Below, piece by piece: positions 21,321 through 33,620 of a DNA stretch of 64,000 nucleotides. Below the pieces are notes generated by a model. It was not told where the DNA came from and did no database searches. It worked only from the letters and a program-made list of their open reading frames with translations. Each line of letters begins with the position of its first letter. Position 1 is the first letter of the stretch. Source of the stretch: Acestrorhynchus altus (lineage: Eukaryota > Chordata > Actinopteri > Characiformes > Acestrorhynchidae); contig CM067511.1 of NCBI GenBank assembly GCA_034509495.1, positions 28,935,990-28,999,989 of the forward strand, read 5' to 3'. The position numbers and the translations under genes were made by a program.

Positions 21321-21869
21321 ATACCATCCGCTATGACAAGTTACACCTTTATAGTCATTATAGATATTTAGATTTTAAGCATTTACTTTGGTGTTAAAAA
21401 GAGTCAAAATGTCCCCTCTTGTCATTCTCGTAGTTACAGAATAGGACTGATGTGCCAGAGGTAAGAATTGCAAGTTTAATGTTTTGTCACATTTTTATAC
21501 AAGTAATTTAAATATTCACTTTTTTCCACCAAAGATACTTTTATGGTGTGTGTGTAATAAAGATAAAATGTGTGGTTGAGTTCTAGTGCAGCTGCAGAGG
21601 CAAAGTCAACAGAAATCTACGGAAAACTAATTTTTGGACATTTTTCGAAGGCTTTTGGGAAACAGGATTCATTTAGTCTAGTCCATTTAGATTACCTAAA
21701 TGTCAGCGTGGAACTGCTCTTTTATGGAATGCTTCTGTCAGATGCAGCTGCTACAAAGATGTCTTTTAGCAAGTGTGTGCAGTTTGTCTAGTGCTAATTG
21801 TGGCATATACTCTAATATCTGTTAGCCTTATTAGTCTCACAGCTCAGCCTATAGCTTTGGACACCACAT

Positions 21870-22230
21870 GTTTAAGATGACCAACTACATATAAGGCGTG
21901 GGGCTTTGCACAAATCCCCTGAACCATCACTTTAATAGAAATCATTTATTCGAGTGTATAATGAGCAGTAAGCCCAGGCCCTGCCTTTCTTGTCGTGCGC
22001 TACTCGGCTGACCTAGTCTGGTTTCTCCAAACAGCTTTGATTGTGGACGCCAGTTATACGCAATAACGCCACCGGCGCATAAACATTTCAGCACGGCCAG
22101 CCGGCCCGTTCATCATGCTGACACCACTGGTAATCCACACCACAGGCCGAGCAGGACGTTAAACATACACCAAAGCTGTGGGCCTACAGTGCCCAACAGC
22201 TTTACCTGCACACCCAGCGAAAAGCCTATA
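21870..22230. promoter_or_regulatory. Candidate conserved non-coding island
   Basis: About 360 bases of mixed, GC-richer, non-repetitive sequence stand out between AT-rich flanks. It includes GTAATCC (OTX/PITX type) near 22130 and an REST left half-site TTCAGCAC (22087-22094). Candidate only. Confidence 0.3.
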
Positions 22231-22529
22231 TCCACATTTGATTGTATATGATGGTTTTATTAAAAACAAAACCTTTGTGTTATTATTATTAACCAGCTTC
22301 ACCTCAAAAAGCAGCTGTTAAAGAAACATCTTAGCAAAGTCAAACTCGGTAACTGCCTTACTCCAAATGCAGTCATCAGATGTGTTTGGTCTCTGAACTT
22401 TTAGTGAGTTAGAGCCATGTATCAACGTAGTTTAGTGAAGTATATATAACAATTAGCACTGCGACAACAGCCTGCATAATTGTCTATAATCACCTAGAAA
22501 AAAAGACGTGTGCAATCTTAAAAACAAAG

Positions 22530-22680
22530 GTGCAATAAAGGGTTCTTTGATCAGTGCTATAGAACAATTCTTGGTTCTACAGCGAACCATGTTTCTAGAA
22601 AACCTTTCATTCATGTAAAGGTTCTTTACCAATTCAAAGGTTCTTCACAAACATAGATTTTAGAACCAAAAATGAGACAC
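22530..22680. mobile_element. GGTTCTTT-type MITE copy
   Basis: Repeated GGTTCTTT and AGAACC motifs in opposite orientations (AAGGGTTCTTTG, GGTTCTTTACC, TTAGAACC) mark a short non-autonomous element seen repeatedly in this window and common in teleosts. Confidence 0.5.
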
Positions 22681-22819
22681 ATATAGTTTATTTTGGTAGG
22701 TAACAGTATGTTGTGTCATAAACTACATAACCTGGGTAGGACTTTGAGAGATTTAATAAGTCATTTTTAAATAAAACAAGTGTGCAACAATTTAGTATGT
22801 TAGCCAACATAGTGCTAGG

Positions 22820-22851
22820 ACTAATATATATATATATATGTATATATTTAT
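22820..22851. repeat. Short (TA)n tract
   Basis: TA repeats with one GTATA interruption. Confidence 0.9.
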
Positions 22852-23076
22852 GTATAAGTTTATACATGCAAAACATAAAATATAAACTGTATGGAATGTA
22901 CTGGTTTTAAGGTTGGTCCAGGGGTGGGCGGTCATGGTCTGCATGTGTGTGTGTTTGCATGTGTGTGGGTGGCCATGGAAAGCAACCATTTAGAGTTCCT
23001 GTCTATACTCTCAGAACTTTGCATTTGCATGACGCCCCTGTCAGTCATTCAGCAAAAACCAAACAGAACAGAGGCA

Positions 23077-23078
<2 letters not shown>

Positions 23079-23141
<63 letters not shown>
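23079..23141. repeat. (CT)n microsatellite
   Basis: About 31 uninterrupted CT units. Confidence 0.98.
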
Positions 23142-23145
<4 letters not shown>

Positions 23146-24963
23146 TCTATCCTTCCCTAGCTCTGAATTACCATGACGTACTCGTTTCAGCCTGACATTC
23201 ATTTGGCATGAAAGGTGATGCGTAACTAGAAGCTTGAGTCCTCTTCTTGCACTCCTTCTTTTCATAGTCCCAGAAACCTCATTCCTTATTCACGCCATCC
23301 CAGACCAGCGGCCATTCTCATGAGCTCCATCTGCTCAACACTTTGCTCCATTCAGCTCTTCTCAAACCCCCCCCCCTTCACCAAGCCCTCCATCAGAAAG
23401 ACAGCCACATCTAAGGAAACCACCAGGCTCTGGAACACATTGGAGGTTGAGGGCTTTGATAGTCTGCAAGATAGAGATAAAAAGCCAAGGGGTGTGTATG
23501 GGACTGCAAGGCATAGAGGAGGAAAACGATGAGATTCCAGAGGCAAAGCACTAAAGACCTAGAGCAGCATGCCTCCATATTGAAGTGGTTTACAGGTGAT
23601 ACACCTAAGTCAAGCAAATATGTCACAAAAGAAGTCTGGGGGATGCAGTAAAAACAACAACAAATATTGATCCCCTGAAGAACTTTGAAGTGGATTGATC
23701 ATTAAGGAATAATTGTTTTATGAAATTTTAAATCTTGTAGAACTTCCATATAAAAAAATCCATGTAAAAGTTCTACACCAACTAAGCCAAGTAACACTTT
23801 ACAAGTTTATGGTACTACTTTAGATGGTACTTTCATTACTGAACTCTCAACCGGTTACTCAGCGCAGTGTTAGTTAGAGTGGGCATCTTTAAGTTGATGT
23901 AACTGAACTAGAAGTTAGAGTTCTCTCCCAAAGATGTTGAGTTGTCCAGTGACATTATATTAGTAGCAGTTAAAAAAAAAAACAGTGGATGAATAGGCAA
24001 TGAATAAACCTGGGAATAAGTCCAAATTTGGAATCGGAAGGCCAAAAGTCTCAATTCAATAAAGAATTCTTTACATGGTGTAATTTTTGGGAACCACTAT
24101 TGCTTGCTTATAAATTTTTCGATGGTAATTTTTTGAGACCTATTTGTACATAAAAGATGTGGTTCTTAAGAAATGAAAGTTGTCTTCTACAAAATGCCTG
24201 ACACCATGTAATAAGAGATAACAAATGAATGCATAAATACAAACAACAAATGCAATTAAACAAGTAAATTAAACTCAATTTAACAACTCCATTAAACAAT
24301 TTCTCACAAATATTGTGTAATGTATGTATTAAAATGGACTATGTTACAGGAAACAACCAATGTGGGTTTTTTCCTTACAGTGTAAAATTGGCCTGTAACC
24401 TCCAAGGTTACAATATGTGCTTATACAGTGTAATACTAATACTCTATGACTTTAACTTGTGGTAGATACCCTTGGCCAAAAATGTAATACTGGTTCTCTA
24501 CTGGTAAACTAAACCCTTTTTGATGAGGCCAAAATCTAGCAGGACACATTCCAGATCTACAGTTGTTGACCACATCGGACATCGGGATTTCATGAGGGGA
24601 ATTTTAATCAGAATTATGATCAAGGCTTTTCATGAGAGATCCGTCAGCTTGCGAGGGCAAAGTACCAAAACCAGAAAGCATGGATTGATACAATATCAGA
24701 TTTAAAAAGACCTATGACTGGTTTCTGGAACAAAAATTATGGTTTGTTTTGGACTCACTTCTGCTGTCAAGTTGTGTTTAGTCTAGAACTTTTTTTCTCA
24801 TTGTTCCACCCAATTTGGCCACTGTGTCTGGAGCAAAAAAGTACAAAAGTTGCAATCTGTGAGCACATTCATTCAGCTACACATTCAGAAATAAAAATAA
24901 AAACAAGTGAGGTGAAATTGTCAGAGGCTGACTCTAATTTGATGCGCATTGTACTTTGTGTTT

Positions 24964-24966
<3 letters not shown>

Positions 24967-25001
<35 letters not shown>
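24967..25001. repeat. (TG)n microsatellite
   Basis: About 17 TG units. Confidence 0.97.
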
Positions 25002-25005
<4 letters not shown>

Positions 25006-25319
25006 TGTGGAGCAGTTCCACTCTGCACGTGGTGTGGCTGTGTCTCTCGTGGTCAGCTGATCCAATCAGTCGCACACCACTGTGGCTCGCTCGCAATAAC
25101 CAATCGCTACTGCTGCCCTGTTATTTTCCCAGAGTTTCTGAACCAGAATCTTCCTTGCTTCTCTTTCTGCAGTTTCATCCTCTGCCTCCATTCACCGTGA
25201 ATGAAAGACAACGTCAGTGAATGAAATCAAATAAGAATGAAAAATCTTTTCATCAATCAAGATAAAAGATGGTAAATTAGTGCTGTAAAATAATACTATA
25301 AAATAGTATTACTCTTAAA

Positions 25320-25408
25320 TTGACCTTAATCTACACCTAAACCTAAATTTAACCTTTACCTTACCATAACCTACACCTTAATCTACACCTAAACTAACCT
25401 CAACCCTT
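25320..25408. repeat. CCTAAA/ACCTTA-type degenerate repeat
   Basis: Irregular CTACACCTAAACC, TTAACCTTTACC and ACCTTAATC motifs resemble the degenerate ACCCTAA-like sequence scattered in fish genomes. It is not a true interstitial telomere: no exact TTAGGG array is present. Confidence 0.5.
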
Positions 25409-25492
25409 CCCCATTCATGTTGGTCCAATAATTCTTGTACAACATCCAAAGACTTCATAAACTGCAGGAATATCTCCCACTTAGTCTCACAG

Positions 25493-25603
<111 letters not shown>

Positions 25604-25659
25604 TATTTCAGTCTACAGTGCTATCAGTGGTATCATCATATACATATTTTATACCTACA

Positions 25660-25990
25660 CGCTAGGGACAAAGTTACTGGGACAGCTGCTCATTCATTGT
25701 TTCTTCTGAAATCAAGGATATTCTCGGTGTTACTGATTCTACTCTCCTGTAAAGACTTTCTGCTCCATTTTGGAGCATTGTTTTTTTGATTGCAGGAGTT
25801 TGATTGCATTCAGCAACGAGAGCATTAGTGATGTCAGGATGTTGGATGATCGCCACCCCACCTCATTCCCAATACACCAACTCATTCTGAAAGTAATGGA
25901 TGGAGAACCATCATTCCAGAGGACACAGTTCTACTGCTCCACAGCTCAATGCTGGAAGGCTGCATACACATCTAGCCCATTCCTGCCAAT
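25660..25990 (-). mobile_element. Tc1/mariner remnant, C-terminal end
   Basis: Read on the minus strand the text encodes pieces such as SISDVRMLDDRH-like and PALLALVAECNQ-like frames ending in CTGATTTCAGAAG AAACAATGAATGAGC. It is the same Tc1 family as at 2340 and 37930. Frames are broken. Confidence 0.6.
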
Positions 25991-26639
25991 AGTGTCAAAC
26001 GTTCATGTTACCATATTCTATTGGCAGTACTTTATTTAAATGTAGTTTTAACGACAGCCAGCTGAAAACAGAAAAACAAATGTTATAGATGGACTTTAGG
26101 ATTAATGGTAAAAAAATGTTGATTAAAGTAATTTAACATTAAACACTCAGCTATTCCATATTAATAAATACAGATAACATGACTCCAAACAATGCAACAG
26201 TGTGTTATTTCAGGCAAGATTCCCATCTATTTATGATATTTGCACAGCCTGAAATTATCCCAAAACAGATGCAATCTCAATTTACATACCTTTAAAAATC
26301 CCTTAAAATCCCCTTACATATCTCTATTACAAACATGTCTCTATGGAATAATAATTTTTAAAAAAGCATTCTGAAAGCAAATGAAACCGATCAAGGGCCC
26401 GTCTACATAAATGTCCAGGGCTGAACTAACTTGCAAGTCCAGCCCTGCTGACTGACATTCCTATAAAAGCTCTGAAATTCACATCAACACTAAAGGATAT
26501 GGGACAGGTCCAGCTGCCTAACAACGTAGACGGTTGATGTTGCCCAATCAATTGGCTTGTCTTCACTCCACGCCATTGCTCTTCCTTAGGATCTCTCTTT
26601 CCCTCCTGTATCTCTCTTTCTGTCTTTCTCTCTCTCTGG

Positions 26640-26940
26640 GGGAACAAGTGAGCCAGTGCAATAACATTATGTTTCCCTGTGTAGGCCAGATGAATGTGGC
26701 CTTTTGTTTTCTGAGGCCCTTGCTTATCCCTCCTTCCGACAGGATCGTTTTAAACGTCAAGCCCGAGAAAAAAAGGCGCCTCTGACCGGAGTGGAATCTC
26801 GCCCCAAAGTAGAAAAAGATGGCGTTTGATTTGATACTTCCTCCCGAGACAGCAAGCGCTTCCTGTGTCCTGTCACAACATGGCTGGAACTTGGCCGGCA
26901 GTTCGGGGTCTCTAAGGAGACTGGAGGTCGGTGTGCTTCG
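26640..26940. promoter_or_regulatory. Candidate conserved non-coding island with YY1-type motif
   Basis: Roughly 300 bases of balanced, non-repetitive sequence. AAGATGGCG at 26817-26825 matches the YY1 core. GATCGTTTTAAACG is close to palindromic. Candidate regulatory element only. Confidence 0.3.
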
Positions 26941-26949
26941 GGGTGGTCG

Positions 26950-26952
<3 letters not shown>

Positions 26953-26980
<28 letters not shown>
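26953..26980. repeat. (TG)n microsatellite
   Basis: Fourteen TG units. Confidence 0.97.
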
Positions 26981-26983
<3 letters not shown>

Positions 26984-27337
26984 GGTGTAGATTTTGAACA
27001 GATCACTGCAGGAGGCAGGGCTGGACTTGGCTGGGGAGTAACTGGATATATATGAGAGGAACTGGGTGGTTATTGGTCTGTAGGGTTTCTCTGCTGCTGC
27101 TCTGTTGGTGCTGTGTAAATTTATTCCTTTTACATACCCCAGCAGTTAGCTCTGCTATATCTAGGTTGAAACCAATCAAACCTTCACAATAAGCTTTTCA
27201 CTCACATTTAGTACCATTCAAAAGTATGGGATCATTAGGTTCCATCATTTAAAAACATTTTACCCTTAAACTGACCACAATGTGTTGTTGGGGTGATGCA
27301 ATAGAAGAGCCACATTTAAACCATGGTTGAAAAAGAA

Positions 27338-27338
27338 C

Positions 27339-27400
<62 letters not shown>
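27338..27400. repeat. (ATCT)n tetranucleotide microsatellite
   Basis: About 15 units abut, and appear to have replaced, the left end of the fold-back element that follows. Confidence 0.97.
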
Positions 27401-27401
<1 letters not shown>

Positions 27402-27885
27402 CTATTTACATTGTAGATTCTCAATGAAGACATCAAAACTATGAATGAACACATGTGGAGTTATTGTATGTACTTAACAATAAAAAGGTGAAATAACTGA
27501 AAACATGTTTTATTTTCTAGTTTCTTCAAAATAGCCACCCTTTGCTCTGATTACTGCTTTCCATACTCTTGGAATTCTCTCAATGAGCCACCTCTGGAAA
27601 CTCCTTCAAGACTGTTGGAAAACCATTTCAGGTGACGACCTCTTGAAGCTCATTGAGAGAATTCCAAGAGTTTTCAAAGCAGTAATCAGAGCAAAGGGTG
27701 GCTATTTTGAAGAAACTAGAATATAAAACATGTTTTCAGTTATTTCAACATTTTTTTTAAGTACATACAGTAACTCCACACGTGTTCATTCATAGTTTTG
27801 ATGCCTTCAGTGAGAATCTACAATGTAAATAGTCACGAAAATACAGAAAAACTGAGAATGATAAGGTGTGTCCTTTGGCCTGTAT
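27402..27885. mobile_element. Internally deleted Tc1-like element forming a long fold-back
   Basis: The left arm 27402-27587 and right arm 27649-27833 are near-perfect inverted copies (for example GGAATTCTCTCAATGAG at 27571-27587 against CTCATTGAGAGAATTCC at 27649-27665). About 61 bases separate them. The sequence (TAGTTTCTTCAAAATAGCC, TTTGCTCTGATTACTGC) is that of a known teleost Tc1-like family. The right arm continues to a TIR-like end with GGTGTGTCCTTTGGCC near 27880; the left end is lost into the (ATCT)n tract. No transposase remains. Confidence 0.8.
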
Positions 27886-27904
27886 ATATATATATATATA
27901 TATA

Positions 27905-28430
27905 TATGACAGTCGAGAGGCATTATCAACAACCTTCATGAAGCGGTAAGGAAGGTATCACAATCCACCTTTCAAGAAACAAGCAGAAAGCCATAGAAGC
28001 CAGACCACAAGATGCAAACCACCTATTTTCTTTAAGTATTGGAAGGACAGACTGGAATTTGCAAGGATCAGTCAAAAAGGCTGTGGAAAGTTTTATGGAT
28101 TGATGAGACCAAAATTAACTTCTACCAAAGTGAGGGAAATGTGAAAGAGTAGAGAAAGGAAGGATCTGGTCATGAACCAAAACAGTTAACCACAGTGGAG
28201 GTAATGTGATGGATTGGCTTATATGATGCTTCTGGAAAGAGCTTAGTCATTTTTGTTGATGATGTAACTCATAATGGTAGCAGCAGGATGAATGCAGACG
28301 TCTGCAGAAGTAATAGAGATATGTCAAGTCTAATCTGGAGAACAAAAGATTGCAAAGGCGAAAAAGAAGGTTATCATTAATGAGACCTTAACCCAGTTGA
28401 GCATGAAAGTTGTCTCCTGAAGAGGAGATT
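27905..28430 (+). mobile_element. Degenerate Tc1/mariner remnant
   Basis: Text such as GGATTGATGAGACCAAAATT, CTTCTACCAAAGTGAGGG and GTGGAGGTAATGTGATGG aligns in order with the middle of a Tc1-type transposase gene. Stops and frame changes are many. It directly follows a short (TA)n tract at 27883-27907. Confidence 0.6.
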
Positions 28431-28489
28431 ATATGAAATTTTGTTATTATTCATTATTATAGGTCATTATCTATGAGAAATTTATTGTG

Positions 28490-28940
28490 CTTTCCCTGTG
28501 TCTGTGCGGGTTTTCCCCAAGTGCTCTGGTTTCCTCCCACCTCTCTAAAGTACAGACGGTAAGTAAATTGTCTATACTAAACTTCCCCCAGGTCTGAATG
28601 GATGTTTTCTTGTGGTACCCTGCGTTGGACTGCTGCAGGGCGTATTTTTGCCAGTGCCCAGTGCACGATGATCCCAGAAACTAGAGTGGTAGGAGTGAGG
28701 CAGCAGGTAGAGCATGTGTCACATAACACTGGGGACCTGGGGTTGTGGGTTCAACTGTGATCACTGTCTTTGAGCGGTAAGGTGGGTTTCCCATGTTCAT
28801 GTGTGTTTCATCTGGGTACTCTGGTTGCCTGGTTTAAACTGCCACTGTATGTGTGGGTATGTGGTATCCAAGGGGTAATCTTGGTTTATGCCCAGTGATT
28901 CCGAATAGGCTCTGGAAAACAAGTGTGACCCTATATATAT
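28490..28940 (+). mobile_element. Two SINE-like copies in tandem
   Basis: A tail fragment (28490-28680; GTGTCTGTGCGGGTTTTCC, GGTTTCCTCCCACC, TGCGTTGGACTGCTGC) is followed by a more complete copy (28687-28940) with a tRNA-like head, a degenerate B box GGTTCAACTGT (28748-28758) and the end GATTCCGAATAGGCTCTGG. The family is widespread in teleosts. Transcription by RNA polymerase III is unlikely given the divergence. Confidence 0.65.
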
Positions 28941-29016
28941 ATATAAATATTTGCAGTGACTGCAAATATTTGAATGGTAGTGTATCTACCTGTACACACA
29001 CCTACACCTACAAACA

Positions 29017-29020
<4 letters not shown>

Positions 29021-29088
<68 letters not shown>
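29021..29088. repeat. (CA)n microsatellite
   Basis: 34 CA units immediately after a CA-rich lead-in. Confidence 0.98.
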
Positions 29089-29089
<1 letters not shown>

Positions 29090-29504
29090 CACTCCTATAT
29101 GTTGTCAGTCATTAATCCACCTCTTTAGCCACACCTTTGCTCCAGCCAGCATTCTCATTTGGGCACCTCCTCAGTGGGAGCCATACTCATCTGAGCTTTT
29201 AGTGCCTCTCTATGCTTTTTTTATAGTAGTCTTTAGGCAGATTGCCAAACAGGCTTTTAGATAGTCCAGACATACAAAGACAGGGAGGGTGTGTGTCAGA
29301 GAAAGAGATTAGAAAAATACAATTTAGAAAATAAGTTGGAAAAATACAATAGTAGGTTTTTCAGAGATTAGAGATTCATTACATACAAATGCTTTAGATA
29401 ATTAACTCCAGCACAGTTTATAAGTATACATATCATCAGGAGATTACAAGTAAAGAAATACATTACATAAGTGTAACTAAACTAAACTAAAATTAGATGT
29501 CACC

Positions 29505-29745
29505 ACAGTGCAACATCTACCATCAGAAAGAGACCAAATAAGTTTGACTTTCCTGGGAAGTGTGCAAGGAGGAAACCCTTGCTGTCAAAAAAGGGCAAGG
29601 GTCAAGTTTTACCAGAGAAGAGTTAGAAAAATAATAGCACATAGAGCATATATTAATAACATTTATATGACCCTTCTGCCTTCAAGGTTACAAATTGGCT
29701 TGGGACCAGAGGTTTACCAGAAGGATCATCTGGAGATCTCTTGAT
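29505..29745 (+). mobile_element. Tc1/mariner remnant
   Basis: AACATCTACCATCAGAAAGAG, GTGCAAGGAGGAAACCC and TTGCTGTCAAAAAAGG correspond to the N-terminal half of a Tc1-type transposase gene. The same motifs recur at 59750-60130, so both are copies of one family. Confidence 0.55.
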
Positions 29746-30109
29746 GTTTGTACATACTTGTGTATGTATGTTCACAATGGGTTATATTCTATTCTACAGA
29801 ATTGTCCGTTAGTGTCCTCCTCCAAGTGTTTACAGTCGTCCCAAGACGTTGCACTAGTGTCAGTTAAAAAAAGAGGATGGCTGGCTTCACACTCCCAGCC
29901 TTGTGCAATAGACCAGGTGGGACCTGGCAAGGTCCGCTTGGAACATAAGCGTGGGTTGTGTTGATAGATCCAAATTTACGTTATTTTTTAAGCAAATGAC
30001 TTGCAATCGTGCCGTTCTGCTTTCTGATTCAGATTAAACAGAATGTGATACAGAATGAACTGCAGACAGAAGGCCAGGGCTTCCATTTCACAGTTTCAGT
30101 CCAATTCAA

Positions 30110-30111
<2 letters not shown>

Positions 30112-30166
<55 letters not shown>
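30112..30166. repeat. (CA)n microsatellite
   Basis: 27 CA units. Confidence 0.98.
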
Positions 30167-30171
<5 letters not shown>

Positions 30172-30194
30172 TGTGATTTAGTCCAGTCTCTGTA

Positions 30195-30680
30195 GTGTTT
30201 TTGGCTGGGGGCCATGAGGGTGGGCGCTAAGCACTAATTACTGGAGCTGTTCGGTGTAATGTGCTGCTCTTTAACCCAACGGTCTCTTTGAAAAGCCCCT
30301 ACACACTTGCATTTCCATTCTGTCTTCAGACCTCCTCTCTTCTAGTCCATAAAAAGTCCCAGTAAAATGAACCGGAATTTAGGCCAGCTATTCTAATCAC
30401 AAATATTTAGCCAACCACGTCTTCATTCATAAATCACCAATTCTGAAACGTAGCCGGCTCCTTGACATCAAACCATCATTGAGAGTGTTGTCGGACCCAA
30501 ATGAAAACAAGCTTGTCTAAATACAAAGCGCGCCACAGGATTGGCTGACCAAAAAAATGAAAACATTTTCTCTGCAAAAGGACCAAAGTATCAGGGAAAT
30601 TCACCGCATATGGTTATACTTCATTAAAAGATATGGAAACAAAGATGGATCGCATGGAATACAGTACAAAGAGGGAATGG
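30195..30680. promoter_or_regulatory. Candidate conserved non-coding island
   Basis: Nearly 500 bases without repeats, richer in GC than the flanks. A homeodomain core TAATTA ends at 30240 and a TCF/LEF-like CTTTGAA lies at 30286-30292. The character fits an enhancer of a developmental gene; conservation is untested. Confidence 0.35.
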
Positions 30681-31647
30681 CTTCATTAGCGGTGATGTAA
30701 TTTATTATGAGTGTAAATTTAATCAGTTCAATCAAATTCAATAACTTTAATCACCTCTGCATATGTGAGTAGAGAGACTTACATTCAGTCTGATCTAATA
30801 CTGTTTCCACAGGGAGTCTACAAGTTGGCTATGTATCCGAGCTGTATGATGTCAAGATCGCTGTAAACCCCTCTGTATAATGCAAGTGCTGAGATATAAA
30901 GACATTTTGAGTGGTTCCGTGTAAAATTGCAGATAAAGGTACTGAAACCTGATTTCTTTATAGTGATTACACAAACCATTGATAGGAACCATGGATCACT
31001 GTGTTCACAAGGCAAATATGGCCTTTTTATTTACTCACAAAAATCACCATTAAACCAGCATGTCTAATTATACAGAACCGATAGAATAACATTCTTTATA
31101 CCTGCATAAGTCAAATGGATGCATCAAGCTAAAAAGGTCTCTTTAAAGTTGCTTTCTTTAGGTACGTTGCATAATTGAATTTACAAAACTGCAAGTATAT
31201 TTAAACTTCATTTTGAACCACATCCTAGCTCGAACCTGCTTTACAGAAATGTCGTACATATAAGGTAATGTATTCATTACCATTTCTGTAATAACATTTA
31301 ATAATTACGCTTTCAGAGGCAATAAACACATCAGACGTCTGCTTCCTATTACCATTACTATGAGCAATTCTGACAAATTAATTTATTCTAGAATCAAAGC
31401 ATTCTTAACTCTTGGAACCCGAGATCTGCACTTTGTGGGCAGTTACATGCTTCATAACGTCTCACCATGGTGGTCTCATCCCCGTGTGATGAATTATCAG
31501 CAAGTAATCCAGTACGGAAAACAGCTAAAAAACATCCCACTAAATTGGCCGAGGGTTCTAAAGGTTAATGGCATTGTTTACATATTAATAATGTTGCTCT
31601 TTCTGCAGGCCATTCCACTGGTGGAATGGAAATTGGATTCTTAACAT

Positions 31648-31984
31648 GATTATTCATTCATCTTGGGAGCCTACCTGGAATCATTGTGTGCAAAGCAGGA
31701 ATAACCCCTGGATAGGGTGTCAGTCCATTGCAGGGTACCACATGCAACCTTTCACACACACATGCACAATTGCCCAGAGGCAGGTTAGCATGGCCAATTC
31801 ACCTAACACATACATTTTTGGGAGGCAGAAGAAAACCATAGTACCTAGAGAAAAGCTGCATGAATATGGGGAGAACACGCCAAATTCCTCACAGATGGTG
31901 ACACGAGTGGGGAGTGAACCAACAACCTCAGGCCCTTGGAGCTGTGTGACACATAACCTGCATTGCCACCATGGTGCCAAACAT
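31648..31984 (-). mobile_element. Near full-length SINE-like element, reverse orientation
   Basis: From right to left the element runs from a tRNA-like head (GGCACCATGGTGGCAATG; GGTTCACTCCCC box) through CCCCATATTCATGCAGC and a GGCCATGCTAACC middle to the tail GGAATAACCCCTGG and ATGAATGAATAATC. It is the same family as 28490-28940. Divergence is moderate. Confidence 0.7.
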
Positions 31985-32639
31985 TAATATAGTCAAATGA
32001 AATATCTTGCATGATTCCTCTGTTATATGATAGACTAGGACACTGTTGGCTTTCTATGTAGAACTCTACGCTGAGCTGCTAGCAAGCAATGCAGACTGAA
32101 AAGGGCTTCAGCAGCTTTCCTCAAAACATCCTGTACAACTGCCACAATGAACATAAAACCTTTGCATATAATTTTTTTTTTTTTGCATGTCGTGTGTCTT
32201 TCTCATTTATGAAGACGAAAATTGTTCTCGCTTCCATTTTTGTATTCATTATGAAAACTTTTATGGGTGTGTAAAACGGGGAGGATTGTTCAGAAATGTT
32301 TGCTATGAAACATGCTTCTTTAAAACAACCCGGTGAAAAAGAAGCCACATCTGTTGATATTGTATAATTTGTAATTATTCATTCATAATTCCTTATTAGT
32401 GGATTCATCTAGGAGGCCAATACACATGCTTCTATTTGTCTTTAGACTGAAATAATATTTATCCAGTATTTCTGACAGGTTTTGACAAAATATACGCTTG
32501 TATTCCACTAATGACACTGTGCTCTTGAGCCCAAGACAACATTCTGAGCTTTGTTTCAGTGAAGTGTTTGTTGTTTTAGCCAGGAAATCAGCTAGGCTGG
32601 GAAAACGCAACAAAATCCTTTACTGGACATGACACAGAA

Positions 32640-32677
<38 letters not shown>
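32640..32677. repeat. (CA)n microsatellite
   Basis: Nineteen CA units. Confidence 0.98.
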
Positions 32678-32679
<2 letters not shown>

Positions 32680-33429
32680 TATTCTGCTTTTCAGCCAAAG
32701 CAAACACAGTAGACCAACAATTTTGGACCCATTAAATGGCACTCCAGGGGAATTCCATTTGGTCGAGTTTCACTTTTATTGATATATGAATTAACTTATC
32801 TATTTTTAACATATTTATCTTGGACTTCTGGAATTAAATGACACTCTCATTCAACCACAAACAGGCATGCAGGCATGTAACGAAAACCTAAACACGCCTC
32901 TCCCTCTCACCTCCACACACACACATACTTGTATGCGCACACTCAACCAGAGTCATGAATATGGTTGTCAGTATGTGTAGGGTGGGGCATCCATTTTCAG
33001 GAAATCCGGGGTCCATAAAGTTGCCTAAAAGGAATAGAATATGACAAGTGTTAACTGTATGTGTGCATGTGAATGCATGTGATGCAGTTTATCACATGTT
33101 TGGCTTTTAAAAGTATAACCTGAATGTCAGTAACCCAAGCACATGTGCAGGGCTGTATTCCAGGACTGGTTTAACTCATAGGAAAGATTAAAAAAGCAAG
33201 ATGACCTTAATATAACTATTGCACAGAGTCATGGAATCATCAAGTATCAGTAAGTAATCCAACTTCAAAAAAATAAAATTGAAATTCTAGTGTTCACTCT
33301 CATAAACAACCACTTGTCTTGATCTATTATGTTTTGGTTGTTATTTTGAATAAAAAAAATACTCAAATTCATAAAATCACCTGAATTTGCTTTTTCTTTA
33401 CATCTCAAATGTTAATATGTTCACATTCA

Positions 33430-33620
33430 ACACAAATGGGTTCTATAGAGTGGTGAAAATGGGTTATTTGAAACAATAGTGAAACAATAGTGAACTCTTT
33501 ATAAAAAGGTTCAATGGGACCCTTCATTATAAGACCATAACAGTTGAAGATTTCTGCATTTTAAAAGCAGATTATGGATCTGATGTCCAACTTTTAGTTT
33601 GGGCTTCTAGGTTCCCTACA
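33430..33620. mobile_element. Probable GGTTCTTT-type MITE, degenerate
   Basis: GGGTTCTATAGAG, AAAAAGGTTCAATGGGACCC and CTTCTAGGTTCCC resemble the family at 22530. Weak match. Confidence 0.3.

Noticed and set aside
22087..22107. REST/NRSF site
   Set aside because: Only the left half TTCAGCAC matches; the right half does not.
24714..25220. 168-codon plus-strand frame
   Set aside because: It passes through a TG tract (CVCVCV translation) and has no family resemblance on either side.
25320..25408. Interstitial telomere repeat
   Set aside because: Only irregular CCTAAA-like words, no exact TTAGGG/CCCTAA series.
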